From: Lophius americanus
Taxonomy: Eukaryota > Chordata > Actinopteri > Lophiiformes > Lophiidae
NCBI GenBank assembly: GCA_037951165.1
Contig: JBBDHG010000054.1
Coordinates: 4,168,001-4,232,000, forward strand
DNA: 64,000 nucleotides
Direction of reading: 5' to 3'
Shown here: positions 1 through 12,059 of the stretch, piece after piece
Numbering within the stretch: position 1 is the stretch's first letter
How the letters are laid out: each line of letters begins with the position of its first letter
Program-made: the position numbers and the translations under genes
Notes under the pieces: generated by a model
The model's input: the letters and a program-made list of their open reading frames with translations, nothing else
What the model was told of the DNA's origin: nothing
Database searches by the model: none

Positions 1-1149
1 GCGGCTCAGTTTCTTTGCCAAGCTCTTTCTTCATCCTCACTTCAACCGAGATTTAATGGAGTCTCTGCATTCAGCCGACAGACAGGGGCTCAGACACCTG
101 AGAGCAGGAGCTTGGCAGAGATCCGATCCACATGAGAGCGCTCCTTAGATCAAAATTCTGCCTTCACTTAGGTACTCCACCTCCCTTCCACCTCCCCTCT
201 ATAGCATCGTGCCTCCATCTCCTCCTCTTCTACCTTCCTCTCAGCCTCACCCTAATTAGAACTCTTAATTGACTCATTCACACCTGCTGATGCACTGGCT
301 CATTTGGGACAAACCTCCATCACCATAGCAGCTTCTCTCATCAACCGCGAGTTCACTCCAGGACACGCTGTCCTTCACTCATCGACAGGACGAAACACGG
401 AGCTCAGGCTGTGTCTGGGTGTATTTTGAGTCTGTACTCACACAAAACCAAACCACAGATTCTTCAGACAACATACAAGACTCTGACAGAGAGTATGTAG
501 TAAATTTCATTTAATTTGATGAGTCTAATGTATAAATATCAGTGATATAAATCAGAACTATCTCACTGAGGTCCCATATACATGACAAAGGTTTTGTTAA
601 AAACAGAAATGATTTAAGAACGTTTCTACATTCCAATGACCACATTTTAAGTAGGCCGTGTAACTTTTACAAAATCGACAACATAACTGACACAATGTGC
701 TTGATGCATACGAAAAGTCAACAATAGTTTTTTGCTTCTTGACATGCATGAGTCTTATGCTGAAAATATTATAGTGATGCACAATAGGGATCATTATGTT
801 TAATATTCTGGTTACAAATTCAACCACCAGGAATACTAGCAGTATTCTTTTGAATAACAGTGGAAGTTAACCAAGAAGGCCTTTCATAAATAAAACTAAA
901 TCTTAGAGAATTTATCAAATTTGCCCCCGTAACCATACAGTTTCCTGCATTTTTGTTTTTATTCAAGATTTTTGACAAATGCTTTCTTTCTTTTTCTTTT
1001 TATTAAAAATTTGAATAATTAGCTTAGACTCAAAACAATAATCAAAATATCATTTTTTTCTGGTAAACTGTGTGTTTTCTTCAAGATTGTAATTCATAAA
1101 AACAAAGTTTCCAAAAAATTTCTAGATGCATATATTGTGTTCATGATGT
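1..1149. other. Non-coding, no feature seen
   Basis: No gene, RNA or repeat that I recognise. The first 480 bases are moderately GC-balanced and unique-looking; beyond about 490 the sequence becomes AT-rich. The one minus-strand open frame (597-827) has no recognisable domain and looks like chance. Confidence 0.6.
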
Positions 1150-1629
1150 CTGTTTATATGGTATCATCATCGTATCTGCTGCAGCAGATCCTTCCATGTT
1201 ATGGCGATAACTACAAAAACTATTGAACAGATCATCTTCAAATGTTATACCCCCATAGACCTTAGTGTGAGGAAAAACTAAAGTGATTTTGAGTAAGGTG
1301 TCATTGCGTTTTACTCTAATAGTTTATATTTTACTCATTAGGGGGAGCTATTCATTTTTTTTTTAACAAAGAAACCCTTTCGGACATAAATACTTAACAT
1401 TGGCCATTAAGTCCAAATTTGGAGCATATAATTATATATATATTACTCTAATACTTCATATTTTACCAGGTCAGGGGAGAATTCTTTTTTTTAATAATAA
1501 AAAATGATATGAACATAACTTCTCATTTCATTATAGGAGTTCAATAATGGGGATTGCTTGTAAAACGCAGGGGATCTGGGACTTTTCAGGGATGTACCCA
1601 TGCTGTCGGGGATGAGTGCAGGTCTAGTT
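1150..1629 (+). mobile_element. HINE-like interspersed repeat, copy 1
   Basis: This is a copy of the recurrent family described at 13595-14142. Shared blocks seen here are the 'cagatccttc' block near 1184, the 'actcattagggggagct' block near 1333, a 'gagttcaat' block near 1540, the inner inverted end (acttttcagggatgta, about 1581) and the right hairpin region followed by 'ggtctagtt', which closes at about 1629. The hairpin is partly eroded (gctgtcggggatgagtgc). The left hairpin is not clear, so the start is approximate. The copy is non-coding. Membership of the family is seen directly; assignment to Helentron-type elements is inference. Confidence 0.65.
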
Positions 1630-2264
1630 GGTTGAAACTTTAAGTATGGTTTTAGTCATTCTTGTTTTATTTGTCTTAAATCCATAAACATGTATATGAA
1701 ACAAAGTAAATATCTAATTTGCATTTTCACAAAAGTACTATATATCTTGCTGTTGAAAGAAAAAAGGCGGGGCCAGCAGCCCGGCTCAGAAAAGACAATA
1801 TGATAAAAGCTACCTGTCCAGTGGTTTCACCTGGTGTAAAAAAAATAACAAAACCAACAAGAACAACTGATGAAGTGTGTAAAAGTTTCTAAAAAAGACT
1901 TGCTCACCTCTGGCACAGGAACAACTTTCAGCACAAATTAAACATTTGAAATGCATTCGAGACACGATTTTGGGATATGTCTTGGATGTTGGATATATTG
2001 AAGGAGTTCTCAATTGCTTCAAGTAGTATCATTGTAATAATGCTTCCATTCCCAACAATGTATTGTTGCGAACCAATACATTGTTTCACTTTTTCAAGCT
2101 GAACTTACAAAATGAAGAAGTTCAGGAAGCGACTGATAGCTGTGCTACAGTGTTCTATTGTACCAGTAACTCAGTGTCTGCCTCTCATCATCCTTTTTTT
2201 TTTACAGAATCTTGTTCTGTTGCATCCGCCAAGGCTCAGGTTTCCCACTGATAGTATGTCAGAT

Positions 2265-2269
<5 letters not shown>
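1630..2269. other. Non-coding, no feature seen
   Basis: Sequence between a repeat copy and a CT microsatellite. No gene or repeat recognised; short frames in all directions look random. Confidence 0.5.

Positions 2270-2296
<27 letters not shown>
2270..2296. repeat. (TC)n microsatellite
   Basis: An uninterrupted TC dinucleotide run of about 27 bases. The Ser/Leu-rich and Arg/Glu-rich frames crossing it on both strands are translation artefacts of the repeat. Confidence 0.9.
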
Positions 2297-2371
2297 GTCG
2301 TATTGTGCATGCATGCACTGGCCATCAGAGGGATGCAGAGTATATGCTTTTACATACATCTTTGAGATTAT

Positions 2372-2487
2372 GCATGCATATAGTGAAGAGGTTTTGCCTG
2401 TCAGGCTGCAGGTAGGAGGAAGATGACATGGCATTTAAGCATGTAGACACATAACCTCAGGATAAACCTGGTGGGTCCGTTCATTCA
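2372..2487. repeat. Dispersed repeat, copy A (pair with 5584-5697)
   Basis: About 115 bases align with 5584-5697 at clearly more than chance identity. Shared words include 'gaggttttg', 'ctgtcaggct', 'caggtaggagg', 'agatgac', 'catttaagc', 'tgtag' and 'gataaac'/'cataaac', in the same order and orientation. The element has no terminal repeats or coding capacity that I can see. It may be a fragment of an unnamed transposon family or an old segmental duplication. Confidence 0.7.
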
Positions 2488-5400
2488 GAGTGTTTGAATT
2501 ATGGGTGACTCTAAGATGCAGTTATGTTTGTGGCAATGCTCCAATGCAGCATCAGCTTGTTTCTTCCAAATTGAATGGAAAAGGTCACAGTGTGATATCT
2601 TTTTCTGTTGCTATTTAAGAACCATTGTTCGGTTTAAAATCCCGACAAACTGGGTTTGAATCCCTGACTATAGTACGTAAGTGTTGTACTTGACTCATTT
2701 ATCCTCCAATCTCATTCCTTGTTTCCTGGTTCTCAAACACATCACATTTTTAATCACAAATGTTTCATGCGCAGAATAATGAAATTTCCTAAATCTAAAA
2801 ATGTTTTGTTCTTAATCCTTATCAGATTTGTCCAGCTATTTCACACGTTTAATTTTGTAAAACACGTCTACATGAGCTCCTTTATCATCGTCTTAATAGA
2901 TGTTTGTGGTTGACAATAAACCTATGCTTGCAATGCTTACTGCAAATACAACAATGCTAACATGCTAGCAAAGAGAGTGGTAAAATAATGTTTGTTAACA
3001 GATGGAATGCTCACAATGATCATCATCCTGGTTTAACCTGTTAGCCCACATGGATCTACTATTTAACAAAGTAGAGCTGTGTTAAACAGTATTCATACTG
3101 TTGTTTGAATATGTCAGTTTGACCAAATACTTAGGTGACCCCAGGAATATTTTACAGCAAATGGAGCCATATCACTTGCTAAATTATCAATCAATTTCTT
3201 TAGATGTTGTTTTACTTATTTTAGACACAGCACTCTAAATTCTAGTGGGAGCTTTGTCTCTCGTCATTGTGTGTCTCTTCCAGGTGCATTAACGGGGGTA
3301 GATGATTATCCCTGATGGGGAACACTTTCTGGGTCACAGGAGGAGTCAATGTCGAAAAAAGCATAACTTAGCGCAATGAGGAGCATCCTATAAAAATCAA
3401 CAGAAGACAGTAGATAAATCACTTTAATGATCCCTTGACTTTCCCCCCAGTGACAACCAACAGGTTAAAGTTTTCACTCCCACGTTAGAATCTCAATAGG
3501 AAAATTGTAACAGGTCCAGACATTTATAGTCTGCAGAAGGTGAATCTAAAGGATTTTGGTGATTCTCCGAAATGGTTGTTTCCAACTCTCGGGCAGTTCA
3601 GCATTTAAGGCTCAATAGCAGACGTTCAGGAGGTTTAATATTGAAAGGTCCAGTGTGAAATCCTTGAACTTCATTCTCCAACCACTTCACATGTGTCTGC
3701 TTCTCCGGCCGGGATCAGTGTGAAATAAAATTATATCACTTTTCATTTTGTAAACATATTTCAATTAACAAGCATGGAAAATACAGTGTTTTCAACCTTT
3801 TTGAATTTTTTATGCTTGTTTTTCTCTTTCTTTTTCACATGTCAAACATAGACCCCTATATGTAATGTAATAATACAATGTATTAATAATAGTAAATACT
3901 AAAACACAATGCATACAAACAGAATGGCACATGTCAAACACATATAAGTCAACACAGCATATTCATTTGTTTGTTTTGTTTCACAAGGTTATATTGACCT
4001 TCATCCAGGTATTTATCTACCTTTTCAACATGCCTTCATTATTTCCATGATATCACCCATCATGTCCTTAACCTTTCAGCCTTTAACTCTCAACCCCTAT
4101 CTTTTCTTTAGCCTAGTTCCACACCTTTAATAAATGCATCATGAAAATCACATTTCCTAGATGATAACCTTCATGAAGCAGCAGGAAATGAGATTTCCCA
4201 GAATACAGAAGCAGGTCAGTGGAAGCAAGTAGCCACTTGTTAAGTGTCCAAACTGTCATCCATCACACAAAGACATATATAATGTCCTGCTAAGCTCTGT
4301 GACATCAGTTAGCAAGATGCCCACGTTGCCAATGTCCTGTCTTTCTGTCTGTAGCTGTTCTTCTTCCTCCTGAAACACATTCGCTAAATGTTTTTCCTGC
4401 TTGAATACCTTTTAATTAAAGGATATTTCCAGATTCCTTTTCTCTTTGAGGCCGCCTGGAAGAGTCATCCTATACCTATGTTTCCATTCCAGGGACCACG
4501 TTTCCATTTGTATGGGCTTTCAAGGGGGAAAAAAGTAGGCTTTTTATAGAAATTTGTTTGAACACATATTTAAACACAGTACACAATACCAGGAGTTCAT
4601 TCTGCGTTTTACCTAGGCTGATACCACAGGTTGTTACATACACTATGTCCAGCCAAAGGAGACAAAGAGACACAAAATATATATAAACTAAAGCATGGTA
4701 ATGTAGGTATTATTAAAATTAACATCAAAGAGATGTGTCGAGAGAAAAATACCCATTACTTGTTTTTCTTAAAACTTTAGTAGCTTTTCCTGGAGTTTTG
4801 CAGCATGAATTCTTCTGGAGGAATTAACCATGAGACCCTAACCCTGGCCTGATCAACCTGCAGTGGACCTGCCTGATCAAGTGGAGGTGCATGGCATTGC
4901 ATGTGTCATAGGGTCATCCCTAATGAAGAAACCCCAAGACCTTCTCAGTCAACAAAATGTTGACACTTCAGGGATTATAAAAGCCAGTCCTGATACAGAA
5001 TGTTAATGGATGGTGGTCTCCTGCAGGCTCATTTGTGGTGGTCAAATTTTTACAATTTAGTTCAAATAGAAAAGTGATGGGAAATTTTATCAATCTCTTT
5101 GACAGCTTCCACCTTTTAGAGCAGCTCCATCTGTTCATTCATAGTGACTGTATGCTCAGATATGTCACCACATTTTCACAGAAGTGCAGACAGATCAAAA
5201 AGTCACCACATACTCGATTACTACAGATGAAAATGATCGATATGTAATCCAATGCGGCGCTGAGGGACAATATGGATTTTGTGACCCGGAAACATTCTAA
5301 TTCAACAAAGTGGCAGGACAGATTATGACGTTTTTTTCTCAACTATTGACATTATCATAACTAAATACGGTTCAAGAAAATAAACAGCAAACCTTCACAT

Positions 5401-5583
5401 CTTTGTTTGAGAGCCGTACTGAGTTTATTCTTCCCAAAGTTCAACATGCTGGCAGAAAGGCCGAATACAACTTTGCCCATGAATATTGGATGTAGAGAAA
5501 ATCCAAAATGTGGGTTGTGTCACGGAACCACAACCCCAGAGACTTAAATTCTACTTGTCTCGGGGTTCCAAGTTCTGGGTGCC
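2488..5583. other. Non-coding, no firm feature seen
   Basis: About 3.1 kb of AT-rich sequence with no gene or repeat that I can name. At 2650-2665 a string resembling a tRNA-type B box (ggtttgaatccc) occurs, but no matching A box or cloverleaf is visible. An imperfect inverted repeat (ggaaccacaacccc...cggggttcc) lies at about 5525-5571. Confidence 0.5.
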
Positions 5584-5697
5584 CGTGCATATAATGAGGA
5601 GGTTTTGGCTGTCAGGCTACAGGTAGGAGGGAGATGACTTGACATTTAAGCCTGTAGAAACATCATTTCAGCATAAACGCTGAGGGTCAGTTCATCT
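5584..5697. repeat. Dispersed repeat, copy B (pair with 2372-2487)
   Basis: Same-orientation partner of 2372-2487, some 3.2 kb away. Differences are substitutions and small indels spread evenly, as expected for two old copies evolving neutrally. Confidence 0.7.
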
Positions 5698-6659
5698 CGG
5701 AACGCCACAAGACTTCTCAATCCTCCTTCTCCGTTCTCCAGTCTCTCTGTCGGTCTGTGAGTCCCACACCTGCTGTACATATCCCTCTTCATCAATCACA
5801 GTCAGCGTCCGACCAGGTTTTCATCTTAAAGCTATTGTTATACTGAATCGACCCTAGATGAGCACTTAATTGAGTTTTCTTTAGAGGATGCACTGAAAGT
5901 TCAAAAAAAATTTTAGAGCGTCAGTGTGGGAACAAAGATATTTGTTTCTGTAAAAACATATGCTTGATATGTTAAAGCAGAACTGTAAATAAAAAGTATT
6001 CCTTTTTCAATACAAATACAAAATACAATGATTTCTAAAGTCTGGCTTAAGTGCGGGGTATCTATCAGTTTGGACCTCAGCAGGGGAGGGGGATTAACTT
6101 ACTGAACCTTTTGCAATTTTATTTTAATATGCCTCAACCCCTATTGTCTCAGTTGCTACCGTTTTTCTCGTCGTACTCATAGTGGCCTTCTCTAACTAAA
6201 GAACAAAAACCCGTAGCAAAATGAATCGCCATTTTGAGGCCGTTATCATGCTCCAAACTCATAAGACTTTGCAGATGTCATGTGATACCAGTGAATGTAT
6301 GCACATAGAATTCTTATTCTCGCTCAACTCTCTCCCCACTAAATCACCAGTTTAGACTGTCTTTTTTTTTTTTCAAGTAATTGCTCTTTAATATTTCGAC
6401 TTGTGTATAGTGTTATAAATTACAGTCAATACATTTTATGACAAATCCACGTCGGGCTCCGGCTCCTGGTGATGAATTCAGTGTACATTTAATAAAGGAA
6501 ATCTAGACGCGTAAAGCTCCTATTAATCACCAGGATACAGTGAAATAATTTCAGTGAATTAGTGTATCCAATAAACTACACTCATTTGCAAATGTATCTA
6601 TTGATTTGGGGCAGAGTTAAATGAGCTTTTAATAATTTTAGATTATTTAGAGTAGGTAT
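5698..6659. other. Non-coding, no feature seen
   Basis: AT-rich sequence with a short T-run near 6360; nothing recognisable as gene or element. Confidence 0.5.
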
Positions 6660-7960
6660 CAGCTGGTATCACTGTAATTCCAGTGGCTGCTAACGACAGG
6701 CATTTACCCAAACCGTTGAACAGGACAATTCTGATCATGACGGAGCTACACAAGGGGAACAACACCTTCAAAGTATTAGATGATAACATCTCTCTCAATA
6801 AGACAAAAGCTCCACTCAGGCATCAACCAATTGGACATCACCGATTGGTTGAATGGGCACAAAAAAAACAGTCGAGTCTCAAAGCTCAGAGGAGCATAAT
6901 GAACAAAAGCATGAGGTCAAAGCTCCAGGACTAGTCAACAGAGAAATCATCCAAAACTCTAAGTCTAATTAGGCCTACCTAAGCAGTGCATTTATTGATA
7001 ACAAGAACAACTATGAGTTACTGGCAAGCCTGAAAGCTTGATAACATTCATCAAGAACTCATTGTGGCTGAGGAAAACAATCATCAAAAGTGTGGATGAA
7101 GCCAGCTCAGTTCTGTTAGGTATCACTTATCATATACCAAACTGGAATAGTAACTCAGAGGGAGATAGATGCCACTCAAGACAAACAAATGCCACACAAT
7201 GCGGAGTGTTCCACTGAAGCACCCTGAGGCTCAACGAAAAACATGAAGTGTGTGGATTAGTAAGTAGTACCGTCATCAGCGTCCTCTGTCCAGAATGAAA
7301 CAAAGAGGAGCCATGAATACATCAGAAAGATGCTCCAATGGGAGGAACTGCTGAGAAAGTGCCTCAGGAAACAAGAGCTTAAGGAATTGGCATCAAGAAC
7401 CTGTACCAGTGGCCATACTGTCCCAGTATAAACCTCTCAGTTTATACTGGGACCAGTTTATACTGGGAAAGCCACTTGGTTTGGATCTTGTACACTATCC
7501 CGACCAAGTGGCTGGGATAGTGCACGAGAACATCTGTGCAGAATATGGATCAGAAGTCGCCTTTTCCCTGTGGGAGGCCAAAATATTGTGGGATTTCAAT
7601 TTCCAGACTGACAAGCAGATGCTGGCTAACCAACCACATAGTGGTGGTTGAAAGAACAGAACAGGGCAGTTGTTACAGATGTGGAAATCCCAGCTGACAG
7701 TAACATCGGGGAGAAAGAGTGTGAGATGGGCCATAACTGCCAGGGACTGTAGTACCATCTGGAAGAGATATGAAGGGTGAAAGTAAAAGTGGAACCACCT
7801 ATGACAGGAACATCAGGGGTTGGGATCACCATGCTGGAAGAGTGGCAGTATCCAGGTAGAATATCTAGGTGTCAGTGCAGAAGAGTGTTTTCCTAATAAT
7901 GGAGACCCTCATGCTCCTGAGGCCTCTGTTTGAATACATGTATGAATAAATCTAATAGAT
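6660..7960 (+). pseudogene. Degenerate LINE remnant, restriction-like-endonuclease (RLE) type
   Basis: The readable core is the open frame 7409-7651, with QVAGIVHENICAEYGSEV followed by EAKILWDFNFQTDKQMLANQP. This is the C-terminal tail found in a group of fish non-LTR retrotransposons with an RLE-type endonuclease. After one frame change, AVVTDVEIPADSNIGEKE follows (about 7660-7720); this resembles the PD-(D/E)XK nuclease core, VIDVxIPxDSNIxxKE. Further on come a SVQKS-like motif and a Leu-rich end at about 7870-7930. Upstream, about 7080-7380 gives short matches (for example EYIRKM) interrupted by stops. Many frameshifts and stops show it is dead. The 5' boundary is uncertain, and 6660-7060 is assigned only by position. 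The clade (NeSL-like or another RLE clade) is not settled. Confidence 0.6.
7422..7467. repeat. Inverted plus tandem copy of a 12-bp word
   Basis: Inside the LINE remnant, CCCAGTATAAAC (7422-7433) is followed by its perfect inverted copy GTTTATACTGGG (7440-7451) and then a second direct copy (about 7456-7467). It looks like local template-switch duplication rather than an original feature of the element. Confidence 0.8.
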
Positions 7961-8189
7961 TCCATACCAATTCAATTTAACATGTTTCATGTGGTAAATC
8001 ATTTTTCTAAAGTTTTAAATACACTATATTTAGATAATTAATGACCCCAACATTTAAGTTCCAGGAGTACGAAAGGACTCCGTGTCTCCAGATGCTCTAT
8101 AATACAACCAAAAAGAGCTTAGAAAACAATTGATCTTGTTGCTATTCCCATGCCCAGTGACCTTCTCTGCACCCTCTGCACTCTGCACT
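7961..8189. other. Non-coding, no feature seen
   Basis: Short unique AT-rich spacer following the LINE remnant. Confidence 0.5.
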
Positions 8190-8480
8190 TCACACCACTC
8201 AGAGATTAGTTCCCCCTGAATGCTGCCAGGAAAATGGCCTCATTAACAGCCAACGAAGCCACGCTGAGGGCAATCTGACTCTGTCTGTGATTAGAGCAGT
8301 CAAGGCCCTTAGTCTGCCTAGCACATGATGGAAACCAGTGGAGAAATTGAAACCTTCGACGGCGGGGCAGGCCTGTGTTATTATAACATAAAGAACAGTT
8401 ATTAAAGTGTCTGCAGTGTGGGGTAGTCAATCATAATAAGCCCCACGGTGCAGCTTCTGCTCTCTCTGTGTACTCTCATT
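8190..8480. promoter_or_regulatory. Possible conserved non-coding element
   Basis: Balanced-composition, non-repetitive sequence containing 'tcattaacag', 'gtgattagagc', 'ataacataaagaacag' and 'tcaatcataataag'. The style resembles vertebrate conserved non-coding elements, which are rich in homeodomain-like ATTA cores in a mixed-GC context. This is composition-based judgement only. The minus-strand frame 8206-8430 has no recognisable domain. Confidence 0.2.
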
Positions 8481-8875
8481 TCCTTCTCAATCACTATCTT
8501 CTCCTTACATTCACTCTCTCTAAAGTCTTCATTACGTCTCTATCCCTGCCTTTGAAGAAGTATAATGATCCGTGATGTGGGGCTCAAATAAACCCCTACT
8601 GCTGGATCCGGATTGTAGAACTAAACATACAACTATTGTTGATACTTTCTGTAAATAATCACTGGGATTTTGTTTATTTCATCATCAGATAGGTTGTACA
8701 TTATTAACCAATTTGAATATTCCCTTATCTGAAAATGTAGTGACATTTTGTACTCCCACGTTCCAGATTTCAATTTATATGATACATCAGCTCACCCATC
8801 CTAATTCAAGAAACTTCAGTGGCCCTCAAGTGTCAAATAGATACCATTGAGGACCCTGTCAAGTGTTGGGGCTCT

Positions 8876-8995
<120 letters not shown>

Positions 8996-8997
8996 GA

Positions 8998-9309
8998 AAC
9001 TAGGCTTTGCTGTCATCCGTGACAACAAGGATATAGGTCGATTCACCTGGACCAAATTTGGACTAAATCGGACAAGTGATTCCCAAATGATGACGTGAAA
9101 CATTTGGAGATGAAGCTCCGCCTACATATATACAACTGACCTTTCCCAAAATCAATCCATTTCTTCCTCGGCTTAGGTCTATGTTGGTATAAAATTAGAC
9201 AAATGATCCAAGACATGGTTTTTGAGTTATTGCATGAACACACAGGATCCTCTGTTGTTGGCGTATACAGACAATCATTCTATAACATCCCAGTGTTTTG
9301 GGGGATAAT
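8998..9309 (-). mobile_element. HINE-like interspersed repeat, copy 2 (both ends kept, internally deleted)
   Basis: Read on the minus strand, the left end at about 9309 starts near TATCCCCC and forms a hairpin (ATCCC...GGGAT). The 'aggatcct' block, the 'ttggtataaaatt' block and the 'tggaccaaatttggactaa' block follow. The inner inverted end (tatatcc) and a right hairpin (TGTTGTCA, 4-base loop, TGACAGCA) come next, and the copy closes AAGCCTAGTTT at 8998. About 200 bases of the right interior present in other copies are missing. It shows both termini in one short copy and is useful for defining the family. Confidence 0.7.
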
Positions 9310-10534
9310 ATTGAATAATGCTGGAGGGCTAAAACCCCTGAGGAGGAGACCATTTACCTCTCAACCCTTTCAGGAGTCGGGTCTTAATATTTACTTTGTT
9401 AATAAGGATTTATGGGCAGTTGCTGTTTCTTATGCTTAACAGTTTGGTTGATCCTCCAGTCATCAAAACAGAAAATTAGTCGAAAAAGGTTTTTTTAATG
9501 TTAAAAAAGTGAAATAATCAAAATAAAATAATTACAGTCATGAATATTACATTCCATTTGTTAGATATCCCTAACATATACTTATGTACCAAAATTATTT
9601 TGGTTCAGGATTTTATTGTCTGGCGAACAATTCAGCTCGCGTTCTTATTTGCAATATTAGTGGTTGTTTTGATGTCTACCAATATCATTAAGGCTTTGTT
9701 TAGAATTACATTTTTGACCTGAGAACTAAGGGATTGCTGCATGCAGGGATTGATTTTATCTAGTTTAAAAGACATATGTGAAACTGTAGAAAAATTTAAA
9801 AAATGAACATCAAAACTTAATGATGTGGAGATAAAATATTCACTTTGGTGAATTGAATAGGGAGCAGAGAGCATAAAAGGACATTTAGATAGATAGAGTT
9901 TTTCAACAAGTTTGTTTTCATCTCTTTTATAATATGGCATCTTGATTACCATTTATTCCCACTATCTCAGTGATGGTGGAGACATGAAGACTGACCAAAG
10001 CAAAACTAGCATAGATTCATTAATTTTTCTTTTTTCTGTCTGCACTTATATTTCATAAGAAAAGTTTGCAGTTTGATCTTGTAGCAGATAATTATTGTTT
10101 TTTAAGAATTCCTGCCAGAGTCAGATTTAACTCATGGGGGCTGTGACCTTCTGAAAAGTTATTATTTCATCTTTTCTCTCAATTGAATTATAATATATTT
10201 TATTACCAGAAAACCTGATATCAGGGCTGACCAGAGATTTTACTTCAGATATACCAATGAATCTAACCTCAAACGTTCACATATTCAGGTTCAACTGCAT
10301 ATAAAGGCCTCCTGACTCTATGCAGTTATTCTGTATCGTCCAACAGGAATAATTGTCAGATGGTCAAAAGATCTGATGGTTCCAACAGGGAAATTGGGGG
10401 CATCCGAGACATTTTACGTCTGAGTGGAAAATTACAAAAGCTGTCCAGGAGTGATTGCCTGAAAGGGTGTGTTTCTATTGTCATATTGAAATGATTTAAA
10501 TCGTTCTGTGAAGAGCGAGGGGTGAGTTCCTTCC
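9310..10534. other. Non-coding, no feature seen
   Basis: AT-rich sequence. Two overlapping open frames (9540-9722 plus, 9632-9952 minus) have no recognisable domain and look random. Confidence 0.5.
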
Positions 10535-10959
10535 TCACACACAGGAGTTTAAGTATCTTGGAGTCTTGTTCTTGTGTGATGAGAGAATGGACTGTGAAAT
10601 GGACAGGCAGTTACGTGCGGCATCAGCAGTAATGCGTGTGTCGTATCAGCCCGTTGAGGTGAAGAAAGAGCCCTCACTTATGGCCATTAGCTTTTGTTGG
10701 TGACCTAAAGAATGAGGTCAAGGATTCAAGCGGCTGGACTGATCTCCTTCATATGGTGGCAATTCATCCGGAAGGAGCAGCTGCTCCTTTGCATCAAGAG
10801 AAGCCAGTTGAGGTGGTAGGAGCGACTCATTAAGATTCCAGAATGCCTCCCTTTGAAGGTTTACAGGCAGACCCAACAGGAGGACTCCTGGCTACACCCA
10901 GAACTCCCTGGATGAGATTATTTATCTCATCTGGTCAGGGAACGCGTGAGCATCCCCTA
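10535..10959 (+). pseudogene. RTE-clade (Rex3/BovB-like) LINE fragment
   Basis: This is the C-terminal reverse-transcriptase region of the abundant fish RTE-type LINE. Translation in broken frames gives FKYLGV, then a Met-Asp-Arg-Gln/Leu-Arg-Ala-Ala-Ser-Ala-Val-Met stretch. A 'tatggccattagctttt' block (normally Tyr-Gly-His-Glu-Leu-Trp) follows, then 'caagcggctgg', 'ctgctcctttgcatc' (LLLCI), 'agccagttgaggtgg' (SQLRW) and 'gcctccctttgaaggt'. It breaks off at 'gggaacgc' before the usual 3' tail. Stops and frameshifts show it is inactive. A small perfect hairpin (GATGAGAT...ATCTCATC, 10911-10931) lies inside. Confidence 0.8.
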
Positions 10960-11309
10960 GTGTGAAGGGCACTATGGCTTCCGTTAAGTCTTCTTTGGTT
11001 GATGTCTTGCCGTTGCGCAGCAGCTTTCTCCCTCGAGTCCTCCCGACACCAATTAGCTGTTGCTTCTTGCTTCCGTTCCTGGGTTGTCCAATCGACGCTC
11101 TTGTCTCATCAGCCTTTTGATGAGGATAAAAGGACGTCGCCAGAGGACGCAATGCTTTAGACCTTGCCTTGTGCTATTATTGATAACACACTGAAACTAT
11201 ACTTAACCCATGTTTTCAATGCCCTAGATAACTCTGTGGAATTAGTTTAGAGCTATAAGGCAGTTTCAGTTAATGTATTGAATCATTGGTTATTGGTTTT
11301 TGTACATAG

Positions 11310-11310
<1 letters not shown>
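10960..11310. other. Non-coding, no feature seen
   Basis: The first 200 bases are GC-richer than the surroundings and follow the RTE break directly, so they may be another old insertion; I do not recognise it. Confidence 0.4.

Positions 11311-11351
<41 letters not shown>
11311..11351. repeat. (TTA)n microsatellite
   Basis: About 13 uninterrupted ATT/TTA units. Confidence 0.95.
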
Positions 11352-11352
<1 letters not shown>

Positions 11353-11566
11353 ATGAGAATGATCAAGTCTAGTTTTGGATTTCTCATTTGGTTTGGATTT
11401 TTAAATGGCAACCGGGTCTGCTTGGGTTTTAGTTAGCGGGTTGTTTTTTTTGTTGATTGATTTATTGTTTAGCGTCACCAGCCCCCTCATGTCTTATGTG
11501 TGTTTAATAATTCTTTCTGATTTTTATTGTGTCAAACAACATGGCTTCTTTATGAACAGCATTTAT

Positions 11567-11611
11567 ACAAAAGAAGCAACAGATAAGCAACTTATCTGTT
11601 GCTTCTTTTGT
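11567..11611. repeat. Perfect 21-bp inverted repeat with 3-base loop
   Basis: Arms 11567-11587 and 11591-11611 are perfectly complementary over 21 bases, with loop CAA at 11588-11590. A transcript in either direction would fold into a 45-base stem-loop. I see no flanking transposon termini. It could be a fresh fold-back duplication, the core of a tiny palindromic element, or a small-RNA hairpin. The arm is shorter than most animal microRNA precursors, and the loop of three is atypically small for one. Confidence 0.9.
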
Positions 11612-11653
11612 CCCAGTACAATTAATAGAGTCGTAACACCGAGGAGGAGCCGA

Positions 11654-11671
11654 AGAATGTTGCAACATTCT
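11654..11671. repeat. Perfect 18-bp palindrome
   Basis: AGAATGTTGCAACATTCT is identical to its own reverse complement. It lies 42 bases after the 21-bp hairpin. Palindromic sites of this kind can be dimeric protein-binding sites, but no factor is assigned. Confidence 0.9.
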
Positions 11672-12059
11672 AGCTGTATGTGTAAATGTCACAAATCTTT
11701 ACCACATGCTTTATTTATTTGCCCCAAATAGTGAGGACAACATACTTTCAGTGACAAGCTAGTAACCTAAAGCACAGAGGTTCTGTCTTACTTTCAGGTC
11801 AGTCTCTGACTAAACTCAGTACTCAGCAGAGACTCTGGTCCCCTCTGAACCACTTTCATCTTAGATTGTTCATAACGCTAATGGACAAATTAAAATGACT
11901 CACTGCTACAAATAGTTTGAGTAATATGAGTAAAGATATGTACATTTTTATTATATTAAAGTCCTAGAACAATGACAGACATATTTTGTCACCTTTACAT
12001 TTGTTCAGGCATTATACTCGTGGAAATACATTTCCGTTTTTTTCTGTTATAGCCAATCA
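11672..12059. other. Non-coding, no feature seen
   Basis: No gene or repeat recognised. Confidence 0.5.

Noticed and set aside
2112..2434. Overlapping frames of about 60-104 codons on both strands
   Set aside because: They run through the (TC)n tract and have no domain.
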